Source of the DNA: JAHEGP01 sp963792875
GTDB taxonomy: Bacteria; Pseudomonadota; Gammaproteobacteria; Pseudomonadales; JAHEGP01
Length of the DNA stretch: 64,000 bases
Direction: 5' to 3'
NCBI GenBank assembly: GCA_963792875.1
Contig: CAWBXV010000007.1
Coordinates: 62,001-126,000 of the forward strand
Part shown: positions 48,692 to 58,115 of the stretch, piece by piece
How positions within the stretch are numbered: position 1 is the stretch's first letter
How the letters are laid out: every line of letters begins with the position of its first letter
Notes under the pieces: generated by a model
The model's database searches: none
What the model was told of the DNA's origin: nothing
The model's input: only the letters and a program-made list of their open reading frames with translations
Position numbers and translations under genes: made by a program

Positions 48692-48888
48692 GACAGCGTA
48701 AAGCGCCGAAGTGTATCGCCAATCACCGCGGTTTTACAGTCACCGGGCGGCATTGGGGGCGCTTTGCTGCCGCCGGAGCGGGGCTTGTACGGGACCGCCG
48801 AGGGTGCGACACTCGCTGGATAACAGTTCAAAGTCCATGGCTGACGGCCCGACGCCACCGGCCCCTACCGGCTGCTCCAGGAGGCACC

Positions 48889-49671
48889 GTGACCTCGTCC
48901 TTGCTGCGCTTTGCCTTCGCCTGCTGCTGGCTGCTGCCGCTGGTGGCCCATCCGACGGTCGCCGACGATGCCCCCATCAGGCGGATCGCCAGCGGCGTCG
49001 TGATTCCCGACCGGGAGGTAGCCGTGGCGACGAAGATCGCCGATCGCATCGTCGCCATTCCCTACCAGGAAGGCGCCTCGGTCAAGCAGGGCGACGTGCT
49101 GGTGCAGCTGGAGGATGCGCAGTGGCAGGCCGATCTGCAGGCGGGCCTGGCAGCAGTCCGCCTCGCCCAGATCGAAGTCGAGCGCACGCGCAAGCGCCGG
49201 GACCGCATCAAAAACCTGAGGGAGCGCAGCTCCGCGTCCGAGGACGCGCTGGACAACGCCACCTTTGACCTGGCGGCCGCCGACGCCCGGCTGCTCTCGG
49301 CCCAGGCCAACGTCACCAAGTTCCGCGCCCTGCTCGCCGAGACCCGCATCGTCGCGCCCTTTGACGCCGTCGTCACAGGCCGGGTGGTGGAGCTCGGCGA
49401 AGTGACCAGCCCCGGCAGCCCGCTGCTGGAACTGCAGGATCAGCGCCGCCTTAAACTGCAGACGCGGATCAAGGAAAAAGACGTCCCGTTCATACAGGTC
49501 GGCCAGGCCGTCACCGTGACGATCGACGCCCTGGCGGGCGTCGAGCTGGCAGGGAGAGTCAGCAAACTGATCCCCGCCGGCGATGCCAGAACCCATACCT
49601 TCGAGGTGGAGATCGAGCTGCCCGCACAGGCCGGACTGTACCCCGGCATGTTCGGACAGGCCAGCTTCTGA
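48889..49671 (+). CDS. RND efflux periplasmic adaptor (membrane fusion protein)
   Basis: This 260-residue protein starts with GTG, with AGGAGG four bases upstream. The signal peptide (CCWLLPLVAHPTVADDA) is followed by the lipoyl/barrel pattern of adaptors: VAVATKIADRIVAIPYQEGA, VKQGDVLVQLEDAQWQADL, a short coiled-coil hairpin, and ETRIVAPFDAVVTGRVVELG. The protein ends at GLYPGMFGQASF, shorter than classical MexA-type adaptors and lacking a full membrane-proximal domain. It is 27 bp upstream of its pump gene. Confidence 0.9.
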   Translation: MTSSLLRFAFACCWLLPLVAHPTVADDAPIRRIASGVVIPDREVAVATKIADRIVAIPYQEGASVKQGDVLVQLEDAQWQADLQAGLAAVRLAQIEVERTRKRRDRIKNLRERSSASEDALDNATFDLAAADARLLSAQANVTKFRALLAETRIVAPFDAVVTGRVVELGEVTSPGSPLLELQDQRRLKLQTRIKEKDVPFIQVGQAVTVTIDALAGVELAGRVSKLIPAGDARTHTFEVEIELPAQAGLYPGMFGQASF

Positions 49672-49698
49672 CCCCGGCGCCGCAGAGAGAACGCCCCG

Positions 49699-52600
49699 AT
49701 GAAAGCCCTCATCCGCTTTTTCGCCCAGCGCGCCACTTTTGCCAATGTCTTCAGCCTCTCCCTGATCCTGCTGGGCATCAATGCCCTCGGCGTCATCCAG
49801 CGCGACAACTTCCCCAACGTCGACTTCAACGAGATGACCGTCACCACGCGCTACCCCGGCGCCGCACCGGAAGACGTCGAGCTGCACGTCACCAACGAGA
49901 TCGAAGACGCGCTCAAGGAAGTCGACGACCTGGACACCGTCACGTCCTATTCCATGGAGAACATCTCCATCGTACACATCCGCCTTGACGACAACGCGCG
50001 CGACATCGGCAAGGTGAAGACCAACGTCCGTGACGCGGTGTCCAGCGTCACGGACCTGCCGCCGGAGGTCGACGAGCGCCCCAGGGTGATGGAGATCACC
50101 ACCTCCACCGGCATTCCCATCATCGAGGTCGGCCTGTCCGGCGATGTCGCCTATGCCGAGCTGCGCGCCGCGGCCCGCCAGACCGAGAGGGCCCTGAAGA
50201 AGATCGCCGGCGTCGCCAGCGTCACGCGCTACGGGTATCTGGACCGGGAGATCAAGGTGCAGGTGGATCAGACCGCCCTGGAGCGCTACCAGCTCTCCAC
50301 CGCGGACATCGTCGACGCCATCCGCAACCGCAATATCCGCGCCACCGGCGGCTCCTTCGAGTCCTACACCGACGAGAAAAATATCGTCACCCTGTCCCAG
50401 TTCAAGCAGCCGCTGGACGTCGCCGATGCGATCGTGAGCGCCAGTTCCGATGGCGCACCGATCCGGGTGAGGGACCTGGCGGAGGTGACCGACGAGTTTG
50501 AACCGGAGAAGGTTCGCTCCCACATGAACGGGCAACCCGCCATCGCGTTTCTGGTATTCAAGACTGAGTCCGCCGACCTCGTCCGCACCATCGACCGCAT
50601 CCATGACTACGTGGCAGGCGCACGGGAGCGCCTGCCGGCGGGCATCGCGCTCGACACCTCCAATGACAAATCGCGCATCGTCAAAAACCGCCTGCAGGTC
50701 GTAGCCAACAACGGCTTGTTCGGGCTCGCCCTGGTGCTGGGCACGCTGACCTTGTTTCTGAACCTGCGCACCGCGTTCTGGGTCGCGATGGGAATCCCCA
50801 TCGCGCTGCTGGGCACCTTGTTCCTGCTGCCGTGGTTCGGCGCCTTTATGGACTCCATCGCCCTGTCGGCGATGATCCTGGTCATCGGTATCATCGTCGA
50901 CGACGGCATCGTCATCGGCGAGAGCATCTGGCGCCAGCGGGAGCTGGGCGTGCCACCCCTGGAGGCGGCCGTGGAGGGCACGGCCGCGGTGATACTGCCC
51001 GTGCTCACCAACATCGTCACCACGCTGCTGGCGTTCTCGCCGATGTTTTTCATTCCCGGCGCGATGAGCGGCTTTGTGTTCGTCATCCCACTGGTGGTAT
51101 TCATCGCCCTGCTCATCTCACTGGTCGAGGTGGTCACCGCCCTGCCGGCGCACCTCATCGCCGGCAAGGGCGCCCGCAGCGTCGCGCCCAGGCCGGAACA
51201 TCGACTGATCGCGGGCCTGCGCCGGCGCTTCCGCCGCGCCCTGGAGGGCGCCATTCACTGGCGCTACGGTCTCATCGCCGCCATGCTGGCGCTGCTGGCC
51301 GGCACGCTGTGGTACGCCCGCGGCCACCTCGAATTCGCCCTGTTCCCGACCCAGTCCGCCGACGAGCTGTACGTCACCGTGGAGCTGCCCAGCGGCACCT
51401 CGCTGCAGCGGACCTCGGAGAAGGTCCGGGAAATCGAAGCCCTGGTCGAGCAGCTGCCCGCCGGCGAACTCGATTCCTTCGTGACGCGGATCGGCAACCA
51501 CGGCGCCTACAATATCGGCGAAAACGAGAACTGGGCCAATATCGGCGTCTACCTGACGCCGTTTTCCACCCGCGAACGCAACGCCGACGAGATCGTCGAG
51601 GACTTGCGCCAGCGCATCCGGGCGCTGGAGGGCATCGTCGCCTTCAATTTCATCATCGACAGCGGCGGGCCGCCGGTGGGCAGACCGATCACGCTGCGGG
51701 TGGTGGGCGGCGCCGACGACGACCGCGCCGCGCTGGCAGACGAGGTGGTTCGGCGGCTGGGCCAGATCGACGGCGTGAAGGACATCGATCGCAACGACAA
51801 GCGCGGCAAGGAGCAGATCCTGATCGATCTGGACTATCTCCGTCTGGCCGACTTCGGCCTCAGCGTGGCGGACGTGGCCAACGCCGTCAGGATCGCCTAC
51901 GACGGCGAGGTCGTAACCGCGGTGCGCTATGGCGACGAGGACGTGGAGTTTCGCGTACAGCTGGAGAAAGCCGCCCGCAGCTCCCTGGACATGCTGGCCC
52001 GCCTGAGCATCCGCAACCGCGACGGACAATTCATCCAGCTGCGCGAATTTGCGCGCTTTGTCACCGGCCCGGGGCCCTCACATATCTACCACTACGAGAA
52101 CGAGCGGGCGATCACCCTCACCGCCGACGTCAACAAGGACGTGGTGACGCCGATGGCCGTCAGCGAGCGCATCGCCGCCGCGTTCGAGCTCGAGCGGGAC
52201 TGGCCCGGCCTGGAACTGCTGGTCGGGGGCGAGGCTGAGGAGACCGTGGCATCGGTGAACAACCTGCTGGTGGCATTTTACTCGGCCATGCTCGCAGTCT
52301 ACGTGGTGCTGCTGTTGCTGTTCAACAGCCTGCTGCAGCCGGTGCTGGTCATGCTGGCCATTCCCTTCGGGCTGATCGGTGTCTTCATGGCCTTTATCGC
52401 CCACGGCCAGCCGATGGGCTTCCTCGGCATGATGGGCGCCCTCGGCATGATCGGCATCGTCGTCAACGACTCGCTGATACTGGTCAACCTCGTCAACGAG
52501 CTGCAGCGCCAGCAACCCGACCGGCCGATCCGCGAGGCGGTGATCGACGCCACGGAGGCCCGCCTGCGGGCCATCCTGCTGACCTCGATCACCACCGTGG

Positions 52601-52815
52601 CGGGACTGATCCCCATGGCCTACGGCATCGGGGGTTTCGACCCCTACGCGGCACCCATGGCCCTGGCCATGGGCTACGGCATCCTGCTGGCCACGCCTCT
52701 TACCCTGTTCCTGCTGCCGTGCTTCCTGGTCGCCGCCGCCGAAGGCCGGTCCGCCCTGCGGCGCTTGTTGCGGCGGCACCCGGCAGGTCCCGGCGATGCC
52801 ACACCGCTCCGCTGA
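49699..52815 (+). CDS. RND efflux pump, inner-membrane subunit (AcrB/HAE1-like)
   Basis: This 1038-residue protein has the standard RND architecture. There is an N-terminal helix with FANVFSLSLILLGINALG, then the porter domain opening NFPNVDFNEMTVTTRYPGA. The first bundle has LFLNLRTAFWVAMGIPIALL and MILVIGIIVDDGIVIGESIW, with the Asp-Asp proton-relay pair. A second porter half and bundle follow, with GMIGIVVNDSLILVNLVNEL. No outer-membrane channel is encoded next to it, so it must share a TolC-like exit duct. Substrate unknown. The downstream WS/DGAT gene begins 145 bp later. Confidence 0.93.
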   Translation: MKALIRFFAQRATFANVFSLSLILLGINALGVIQRDNFPNVDFNEMTVTTRYPGAAPEDVELHVTNEIEDALKEVDDLDTVTSYSMENISIVHIRLDDNARDIGKVKTNVRDAVSSVTDLPPEVDERPRVMEITTSTGIPIIEVGLSGDVAYAELRAAARQTERALKKIAGVASVTRYGYLDREIKVQVDQTALERYQLSTADIVDAIRNRNIRATGGSFESYTDEKNIVTLSQFKQPLDVADAIVSASSDGAPIRVRDLAEVTDEFEPEKVRSHMNGQPAIAFLVFKTESADLVRTIDRIHDYVAGARERLPAGIALDTSNDKSRIVKNRLQVVANNGLFGLALVLGTLTLFLNLRTAFWVAMGIPIALLGTLFLLPWFGAFMDSIALSAMILVIGIIVDDGIVIGESIWRQRELGVPPLEAAVEGTAAVILPVLTNIVTTLLAFSPMFFIPGAMSGFVFVIPLVVFIALLISLVEVVTALPAHLIAGKGARSVAPRPEHRLIAGLRRRFRRALEGAIHWRYGLIAAMLALLAGTLWYARGHLEFALFPTQSADELYVTVELPSGTSLQRTSEKVREIEALVEQLPAGELDSFVTRIGNHGAYNIGENENWANIGVYLTPFSTRERNADEIVEDLRQRIRALEGIVAFNFIIDSGGPPVGRPITLRVVGGADDDRAALADEVVRRLGQIDGVKDIDRNDKRGKEQILIDLDYLRLADFGLSVADVANAVRIAYDGEVVTAVRYGDEDVEFRVQLEKAARSSLDMLARLSIRNRDGQFIQLREFARFVTGPGPSHIYHYENERAITLTADVNKDVVTPMAVSERIAAAFELERDWPGLELLVGGEAEETVASVNNLLVAFYSAMLAVYVVLLLLFNSLLQPVLVMLAIPFGLIGVFMAFIAHGQPMGFLGMMGALGMIGIVVNDSLILVNLVNELQRQQPDRPIREAVIDATEARLRAILLTSITTVAGLIPMAYGIGGFDPYAAPMALAMGYGILLATPLTLFLLPCFLVAAAEGRSALRRLLRRHPAGPGDATPLR

Positions 52816-52960
52816 TCGGGCGCGGGCGTCGACGCATTATCGCTTGCTTCCAGCGTCTCTCAAACTGCACAATAGGTCGGGCAAAGCAAGAAGAATAATG
52901 CGGACTGCAACCGGATTTTTTCTGCAAGACCGCTCCTGGACCGTCGATCTAAGGACAGCC

Positions 52961-54373
52961 ATGATGCCTAAAAAAAAGATGATAGCCTTGGAACCCACGG
53001 ATTACCTTTTCCTGGCCGGCGAAACGCGGCAACAGCCCATGCACGTGGGCTGCCTGCTGTTGTACCGCGTCAAAGAGGGCGAGGACGCCAATGAAGCGGC
53101 CACCAGCGCCTTCGTCCGCATGCAGTCTTACACTCAGGCCAACCCACCCTTCAACTACCGCCTGGCCAGGCGCTGGCTGCCCTACTGGGAGGAGGACCAC
53201 GAGTTCGACATCACCAATCACGTGCGCCACGTGCAGCTGCCCCACCCCGGTGATATCAAGGAACTGCTGAAACTGGTGGGGGTCTTCCACGGCCTCACCA
53301 TGGACCGCTCCCTGCCCCTGTGGTACGTGTGGATCATCAGCGGCCTGCCGGACAACCGCTACGCGGTCTATACGCAGATCCACCACTCGCTGCTGGACGG
53401 CGTGTCCGGCGCCCGCATGATCGCCCGCGCCCACAGCCCCGACCCCGCCCAGCGCGATATGCCCCCTATCTGGGCCATGCCCGTCAAGGGCAGCAAGCGC
53501 AAGGCGAGCAACCAGGCCAAGGCGCAGGGCGACCTGGAGACCGACCCCTTCTCCGCCGCCGTCAACCTGCTGCGCTCCAACCGCAATATCGCGCGCACGG
53601 TGATGCAGGCCTGGAAGAACGACCGCATCGGCCTCTTCGGCAGCGACATGTTCAATGCGCCGGATACCATCCTCAACCAGCGCATCACCGGCGCCCGCCG
53701 TTTCGTGGCGGACTCCTTCAGCCTGTCGCGCATCAAGGCCGTCGGCAAACCACTGGGCGCCACGGTCAACGACATGCTGCTGACGATGATGGGGCGGTCG
53801 CTGCAGCGCTACCTGGAGGATCTGGGTCAACTCCCCAAGGAACCGCTGCGGGTGCTGATGCCGGTCAACCTGCGCGAGGACGACAGCGTCGGCGGCAACC
53901 AGATCGCCATGGTGCGCGCCAGTCTTGGCACCGACCAGACGGATATCGCCGGCATCATGGCCGCGGTGAAGCGTTCGGTGGACGAGCAGAAGAAACTGCT
54001 CAGAAAGCTGAGCAAGAGCGAGAGCCAGTTGTACTCCGGCATCACGCTGGCACCCTGGCTGGCCAACGCCACCACCGGCAAGCTGGACCGCTTCAGGACC
54101 GCCAATACGCTGCTGTCCAACGTGCCCGGGCCCAAGGAGACCCTGTACTGGAACGGCGAGCAGCTCGACGCGATGTATCCCGTGTCGATCGTCATGCATC
54201 AGAACGGAGTGAATTTCACGGTATTCAGCTACCGGGACAACATCGAGCTGGGCATCATCGGCTGCCGCAATCGCATACCCCACCTGCAGGTGCTGCTGCA
54301 GTACATGCACGAGGCCCTGGATGAGATCGAGGCCAGCAGCGGGCCCGCGAAGAAGCAGCGCAGCGCCGGATGA
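52961..54373 (+). CDS. wax ester synthase/diacylglycerol acyltransferase (WS/DGAT)
   Basis: This 470-residue protein starts at the first of two adjacent ATGs (MMPKKKMIALEP), with AAGGA five bases upstream. The active-site motif HHSLLDG near residue 141 matches HHxxxDG. Other family marks are LEPTDYLFLAGE at the N-terminus, PLWYVWIISGL, LMPVNLREDDSVGGNQIAMV and LLSNVPGPKE (the ND/NVPGP block). It transfers acyl-CoA to fatty alcohols or diacylglycerol to make storage lipid. Neighbours are an RND pump, a lipoprotein and a patatin-like lipase. Confidence 0.92.
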   Translation: MMPKKKMIALEPTDYLFLAGETRQQPMHVGCLLLYRVKEGEDANEAATSAFVRMQSYTQANPPFNYRLARRWLPYWEEDHEFDITNHVRHVQLPHPGDIKELLKLVGVFHGLTMDRSLPLWYVWIISGLPDNRYAVYTQIHHSLLDGVSGARMIARAHSPDPAQRDMPPIWAMPVKGSKRKASNQAKAQGDLETDPFSAAVNLLRSNRNIARTVMQAWKNDRIGLFGSDMFNAPDTILNQRITGARRFVADSFSLSRIKAVGKPLGATVNDMLLTMMGRSLQRYLEDLGQLPKEPLRVLMPVNLREDDSVGGNQIAMVRASLGTDQTDIAGIMAAVKRSVDEQKKLLRKLSKSESQLYSGITLAPWLANATTGKLDRFRTANTLLSNVPGPKETLYWNGEQLDAMYPVSIVMHQNGVNFTVFSYRDNIELGIIGCRNRIPHLQVLLQYMHEALDEIEASSGPAKKQRSAG

Positions 54374-54484
54374 CGCCTGCTGGCCGACCGCCTGCCAGCC
54401 ATTGCGCCGTGTAGCCCGATGCCAGGGCCGCGCGATGCTGCCGGGCAGCGGCGGCCAGGCCCCCACAACCGTGACCTGACACAG

Positions 54485-55570
54485 ATGCGCCACGACACAA
54501 GTCTTAAGTTCGGCACTCTTATCGTCGCTGCCAGCGCCGGATTGGTGCTGGCCGCCTGCGGCAGCCTGGGGCCGTCCACGCTGGACAAAGACCAGCTCGA
54601 CTACGGCGCCAGCGTGGGCGAGAACTGGAAAAACCAGATGCTGGCCAATGTCGTCAAGCTGCGCTATGTGGACATGCCCGTTTTTATCGACGTGGGCCAG
54701 ATCGTCAGCGGCTACACCCTGCAGACGCAGATATCCGGCCGCCTGGGCTTCGGTGACAGCATCACGGGCAGCAACAACCAGGGGCTCGGCGCCGGCGGCA
54801 GCTACACGGATCGCCCCACCATCACCTACATGCCAAAGACGGGCGAGAACTATCTGCGCAGCCTGCTGGAACCGGTCGCGCCCAGCGCGGTGCTGGCGCT
54901 GACGCTGGCCGGTTACAGCCCCCAGCTGCTGTTCAACTGGGCAGTCGAATCGATCAATGGCGTGCGCAACTACTCCGCCACGCGGGGCATGAGCGACGCG
55001 TCCGCCGACCCGAAGTTCGTGGAGTTCGTCGAGCTGCTGGGTGAGATGCGCCATGCCGGCGCCATCGGCTTCGAAGTGGACAAAGCCACTGCCGCCGGCG
55101 GCCACGACGTCATCCTGTTCTTTTCCAACAGGTCCCTCGATGAGGCGACGCGAGCCAAGCAGCGCAGAATGCGTCAACTGATCGGCATGGCCCCTGAGCC
55201 CCGCCAGTTCAAGATCATCTACTCACCGTTTGCCGTGGACGATGCCAACGTTCTGGCAATCCAGACGCGTTCCATCCTGCAGACGCTGTACTCGATGGCC
55301 GGGTTCGTCGATGTGCCGCCGGACAAGGAAGCCAGGGCCGGGCCGGGTTACGATCTGGCGGCGGCAGCACAGCGCCCTTTTCACGTCCGCACCACCAAGC
55401 ATCGACCCGGCGACGCCTACGCCGTCTTCCACTACGATGGCGACTGGTACTGGATCGACCACAACGACCTCGAATCCAAGAAGGTGTTTACGCTGATGCT
55501 GTTTCTGACCACGCTCACCAACCGCGCGCAGAGCGAGAACGCGCCGGTTCTCACCATACCGACCAGCTGA
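54485..55570 (+). CDS. lipoprotein of unknown function, 361 aa
   Basis: The protein starts MRHDTSLKFGTLIVAASAGL with lipobox LVLAACGS. The mature part contains a conserved-looking opening (YGASVGENWKNQMLANVVKL, then RYVDMPVFIDVGQIVSGYTL) and an aromatic C-terminal segment (YAVFHYDGDWYWIDHNDLES). I have seen similar unnamed lipoproteins in gammaproteobacteria but know no function. It lies 111 bp after WS/DGAT and converges with the patatin gene, 18 bp between stops. Confidence 0.8.
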   Translation: MRHDTSLKFGTLIVAASAGLVLAACGSLGPSTLDKDQLDYGASVGENWKNQMLANVVKLRYVDMPVFIDVGQIVSGYTLQTQISGRLGFGDSITGSNNQGLGAGGSYTDRPTITYMPKTGENYLRSLLEPVAPSAVLALTLAGYSPQLLFNWAVESINGVRNYSATRGMSDASADPKFVEFVELLGEMRHAGAIGFEVDKATAAGGHDVILFFSNRSLDEATRAKQRRMRQLIGMAPEPRQFKIIYSPFAVDDANVLAIQTRSILQTLYSMAGFVDVPPDKEARAGPGYDLAAAAQRPFHVRTTKHRPGDAYAVFHYDGDWYWIDHNDLESKKVFTLMLFLTTLTNRAQSENAPVLTIPTS

Positions 55571-55588
55571 GGCGTTCAGGGGCGCTGG

Positions 55589-56887
55589 CTATTCAGACTT
55601 CGCCGCCGCAATCACCGCCGGCGGCATCTGCCGGATACACCCCGCCGTGCTGCGCGCGGCCGCCGCGACCAGCAGCTCGACCTGCTGCTCGCTGAGGTCG
55701 TACTGCAATGCTGTGAACCCCTGGCTCGCCAGCCGACATACGGCGGTGGGAAACTGGCTGGCGATGAAATTGTCCTGGGACTCTATCAGGGTCTCGATCA
55801 AGCTGTTGGCGCTGCCGAGCGCTGCATTCCAATGGCGATCGACGGCGCTGGCAGCCCGCTGCGGCGCCGCCTCGAGCAGGGTTTGAAGACCCGGCACGGC
55901 GGCGTGCTCGTCCAGCATGAATGCCAGCACCCGCGCCGGGTCAGGCACCGCGCCCATGGCGCTGACCATCGAGTCCGAGTCCGCCAGCAGCAGCAGGATG
56001 GGCAGGTTTGAGGCCACGCCGCCATCGACGATGCGGTGCCCGCTGAGGTCGCCGCCGAGGTATGTCCCCCACTGGGGTCGCCACAGGACGTTGCGAAAGG
56101 CCACCGGCACGCTGGAGGACATGCGCACCGCCCATACCACCGGTAGCGTCGGCGCGGTGCGATGGTTCAGTATCAGCATGGCGCCAGAGTCGACATCCGC
56201 CGCGACCATGGTAATGTCTGCACCGGTGCGCTCGTGGAACTCAGCCAGGGTCGCGTCACCCAGGTTGCGCCCTCCGCGGTCCAGGTGGTGGCGCATCCAC
56301 TCGATATAGGCGTCCCCAGCCACCAGACCACCGAATTCCAGCAGGGAGAAAGCCTCCCGGAATGATTTCAGCTTCAACAGAATCCCGAGAAACTCCAGGT
56401 TCATTTTTTCCGGAAAGTGCAGATCGTCCAGGACGCTGAAGGCGAGGCTGGACCGGATCACCTCCTCGCTGAATCCCTCAGGCACCACCAGAAATGAGCC
56501 CATGATGATGGAGCCATCGGGCATCCGCTCAGTGATCATCGCCCTGATCTCAGCCGCCGAGTAGCCGGCGGCGATATACAGCGCAAACAGCGCCCCCGCC
56601 GACGTGGCAGCGATGCGGCGATAGCGGATGCGCTGCGCCTCCAACTCGCCGATGGCGCCGGCATAGGCCAGGCCCTTGGCGCCGCCCCCCTCCAGCACCA
56701 GGTCGAGCCCCTGCGGGTGCGGCTGGAGGGTTGATCGGGCGGAAAATTCCGGCAGGCCGCGGGGCGCTTGCGGGGGCGAGTGTGCTGCGTCAATAGCGGC
56801 GACGGGCACCGTCCTCCCGCTGGAACCGCCAAGTTCCAGCAGCGTTGCCGCCATCGCCACGAGCACCAGCGCATGCCGCACCCGCAT
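55589..56887 (-). CDS. patatin-like phospholipase
   Basis: This 432-residue protein starts MRVRHALVLVAMAATLLELG with a signal-like N-terminus; GGAGGT lies eight bases upstream. The oxyanion loop GGGAKG (67-72) follows LDLVLE. The nucleophile Ser96 sits in ATSAGA, where the usual first Gly of GxSxG is Ala. The catalytic Asp288 is in RIVDGGVASNLP. The export signal suggests a periplasmic or secreted lipase acting on membrane or storage lipids. It could counterbalance WS/DGAT, but this is inference. Confidence 0.88.
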   Translation of the reverse strand: MRVRHALVLVAMAATLLELGGSSGRTVPVAAIDAAHSPPQAPRGLPEFSARSTLQPHPQGLDLVLEGGGAKGLAYAGAIGELEAQRIRYRRIAATSAGALFALYIAAGYSAAEIRAMITERMPDGSIIMGSFLVVPEGFSEEVIRSSLAFSVLDDLHFPEKMNLEFLGILLKLKSFREAFSLLEFGGLVAGDAYIEWMRHHLDRGGRNLGDATLAEFHERTGADITMVAADVDSGAMLILNHRTAPTLPVVWAVRMSSSVPVAFRNVLWRPQWGTYLGGDLSGHRIVDGGVASNLPILLLLADSDSMVSAMGAVPDPARVLAFMLDEHAAVPGLQTLLEAAPQRAASAVDRHWNAALGSANSLIETLIESQDNFIASQFPTAVCRLASQGFTALQYDLSEQQVELLVAAAARSTAGCIRQMPPAVIAAAKSE

Positions 56888-57091
56888 CACCCACACCTCC
56901 ACTGCTGACACCCCTGTCGGCCATCATTCTACAGGGAAACCGCCGCAGTTGCGGCGATGGCGCGGGCCGGGCAGGACACCCATGGAGGCCGTCAGAGGCG
57001 CCCTCGCACGGCGAGGGCTGTGGGCGGGCAGCAAGCCGTTTACGGCGGGGTTCGGACCCGTGCGGCGCCTGCCCACCGCGATGAAGGGCCG

Positions 57092-57907
57092 TTACAGCGC
57101 GGCGACCGACGCTGCGATGGTCTTGTCTACCACGACCGAGAGTTCGCTGCGCAAGCCGTCGACATCCACGGCAGAGATGGCAAAGTGATAGGTATCGGGC
57201 GCCAGGCCCACGATCGTGTAAGAGGTCTGCATCGGATCATTGACCACAATGACCTGCTCCCCGCCTGACTGGTCGGCAGTGATATAGATTTCGTAAGCGG
57301 CGAGTTCCGACGGGCTGAGCAGTTCGCCGTTCTGGCGAGTCGTGGGTATAGACCAGCTGAGCACCGTTTCCTGCGCCGCCGCCTGCTGCTCCGCCGCCAG
57401 GCGGGCCGCCTCGGCCTCAGCCAGCTGCGCCGCCTCCTGCTCCGCCGCCAGGCGGGCCGCCTCGGCCTCAGCCAGCTGCGCCGCCTCCTGCTCCGCCGCC
57501 AGGCGGGCCGCCTCGGCCTCGGCCAGCCGCGCCGCCTCCTGCTCCGCCGCCAGGCGGGCCGCCTCGGCCTCGGCCAGCCGCGCCGCCTCCTGCTCCGCCG
57601 CCAGGCGGGCCGCCTCGGCCTCAGCCAGCTGCGCTGCCTCCTGCTCCGCCGCCAGGCGGGCCGCCTCGGCCTCGGCCAGCCGCGCCGCCTCCTGCTCCGC
57701 CGCCAGGCGGGCCGCCTCGGCCTCGGCCAGCTGCGCCGCCTCCTGCTCCGCCGCCAGGCGCTCGCATTCCCTGAGCTTCCAGCCGCGCTGCACGACGCTG
57801 CAATCCAGCGCGCTTCCGGTGTCTACCCCGTTGGGGCCCTTGGCCTGCGCCACCACAGAGCAGAGGGACAAGGCCATGGCGCCCGCTGCCAGAGTCAGAT
57901 ATTTCAT
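57092..57907 (-). CDS. exported protein with 17-residue tandem coiled-coil repeats and a fibronectin type III domain
   Basis: This 271-residue protein has a signal peptide (MKYLTLAAGAMALSLCSVVAQA), a short linker with two Cys, then seven tandem copies of a 17-residue unit of the form LAAEQEAA(Q/R)LAEAEAAR plus a partial copy (about residues 50-180). The repeat is a long charged, alanine-rich helix, probably a coiled coil or single alpha-helix rod. The C-terminus (SWSIPTTRQNGELLSPSEL, then AYEIYITADQ, YTIVGLAPDTYHFAISAVD) is a fibronectin type III fold. It may be a surface or periplasmic spacer protein whose length can vary with repeat number. Confidence 0.82.
   Translation of the reverse strand: MKYLTLAAGAMALSLCSVVAQAKGPNGVDTGSALDCSVVQRGWKLRECERLAAEQEAAQLAEAEAARLAAEQEAARLAEAEAARLAAEQEAAQLAEAEAARLAAEQEAARLAEAEAARLAAEQEAARLAEAEAARLAAEQEAAQLAEAEAARLAAEQEAAQLAEAEAARLAAEQQAAAQETVLSWSIPTTRQNGELLSPSELAAYEIYITADQSGGEQVIVVNDPMQTSYTIVGLAPDTYHFAISAVDVDGLRSELSVVVDKTIAASVAAL
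57393..57760 (-). repeat. 51-bp tandem repeat, 7 copies plus 11 bp
   Basis: Seven 51-bp units (57393-57749) and a partial eighth (to 57760) lie in frame inside the coiled-coil gene. Units differ mainly at two sites (TCAGCC or TCGGCC, and CAGCTG or CAGCCG), giving Gln or Arg at one residue. The near identity indicates recent expansion, and the 51-bp period keeps the reading frame. Confidence 0.93.
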
Positions 57908-58115
57908 GGGGAGTCTTCCTGCTGCTGTCCGATACTACTGGCAGTCTAGGAAAGATTCCCTGGCGATACACTCCGACCACGGGCGGGCCTGCAGACTTTG
58001 TTCAATTCATGAGCCAGGTCACGAGCGGCCTGTGGCGCAGGTGCCCGAGCGGCGCACCGACGCCCGCACTCGAGCCGCGATGTCCGCAGCGCTGGCCTCG
58101 CAGCCGCCGGGCCCT

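Noticed and set aside
57393..57760. CRISPR-like direct repeats
   Set aside because: The units are head-to-tail with no spacers, have a 51-bp period and lie in frame within a coding gene.
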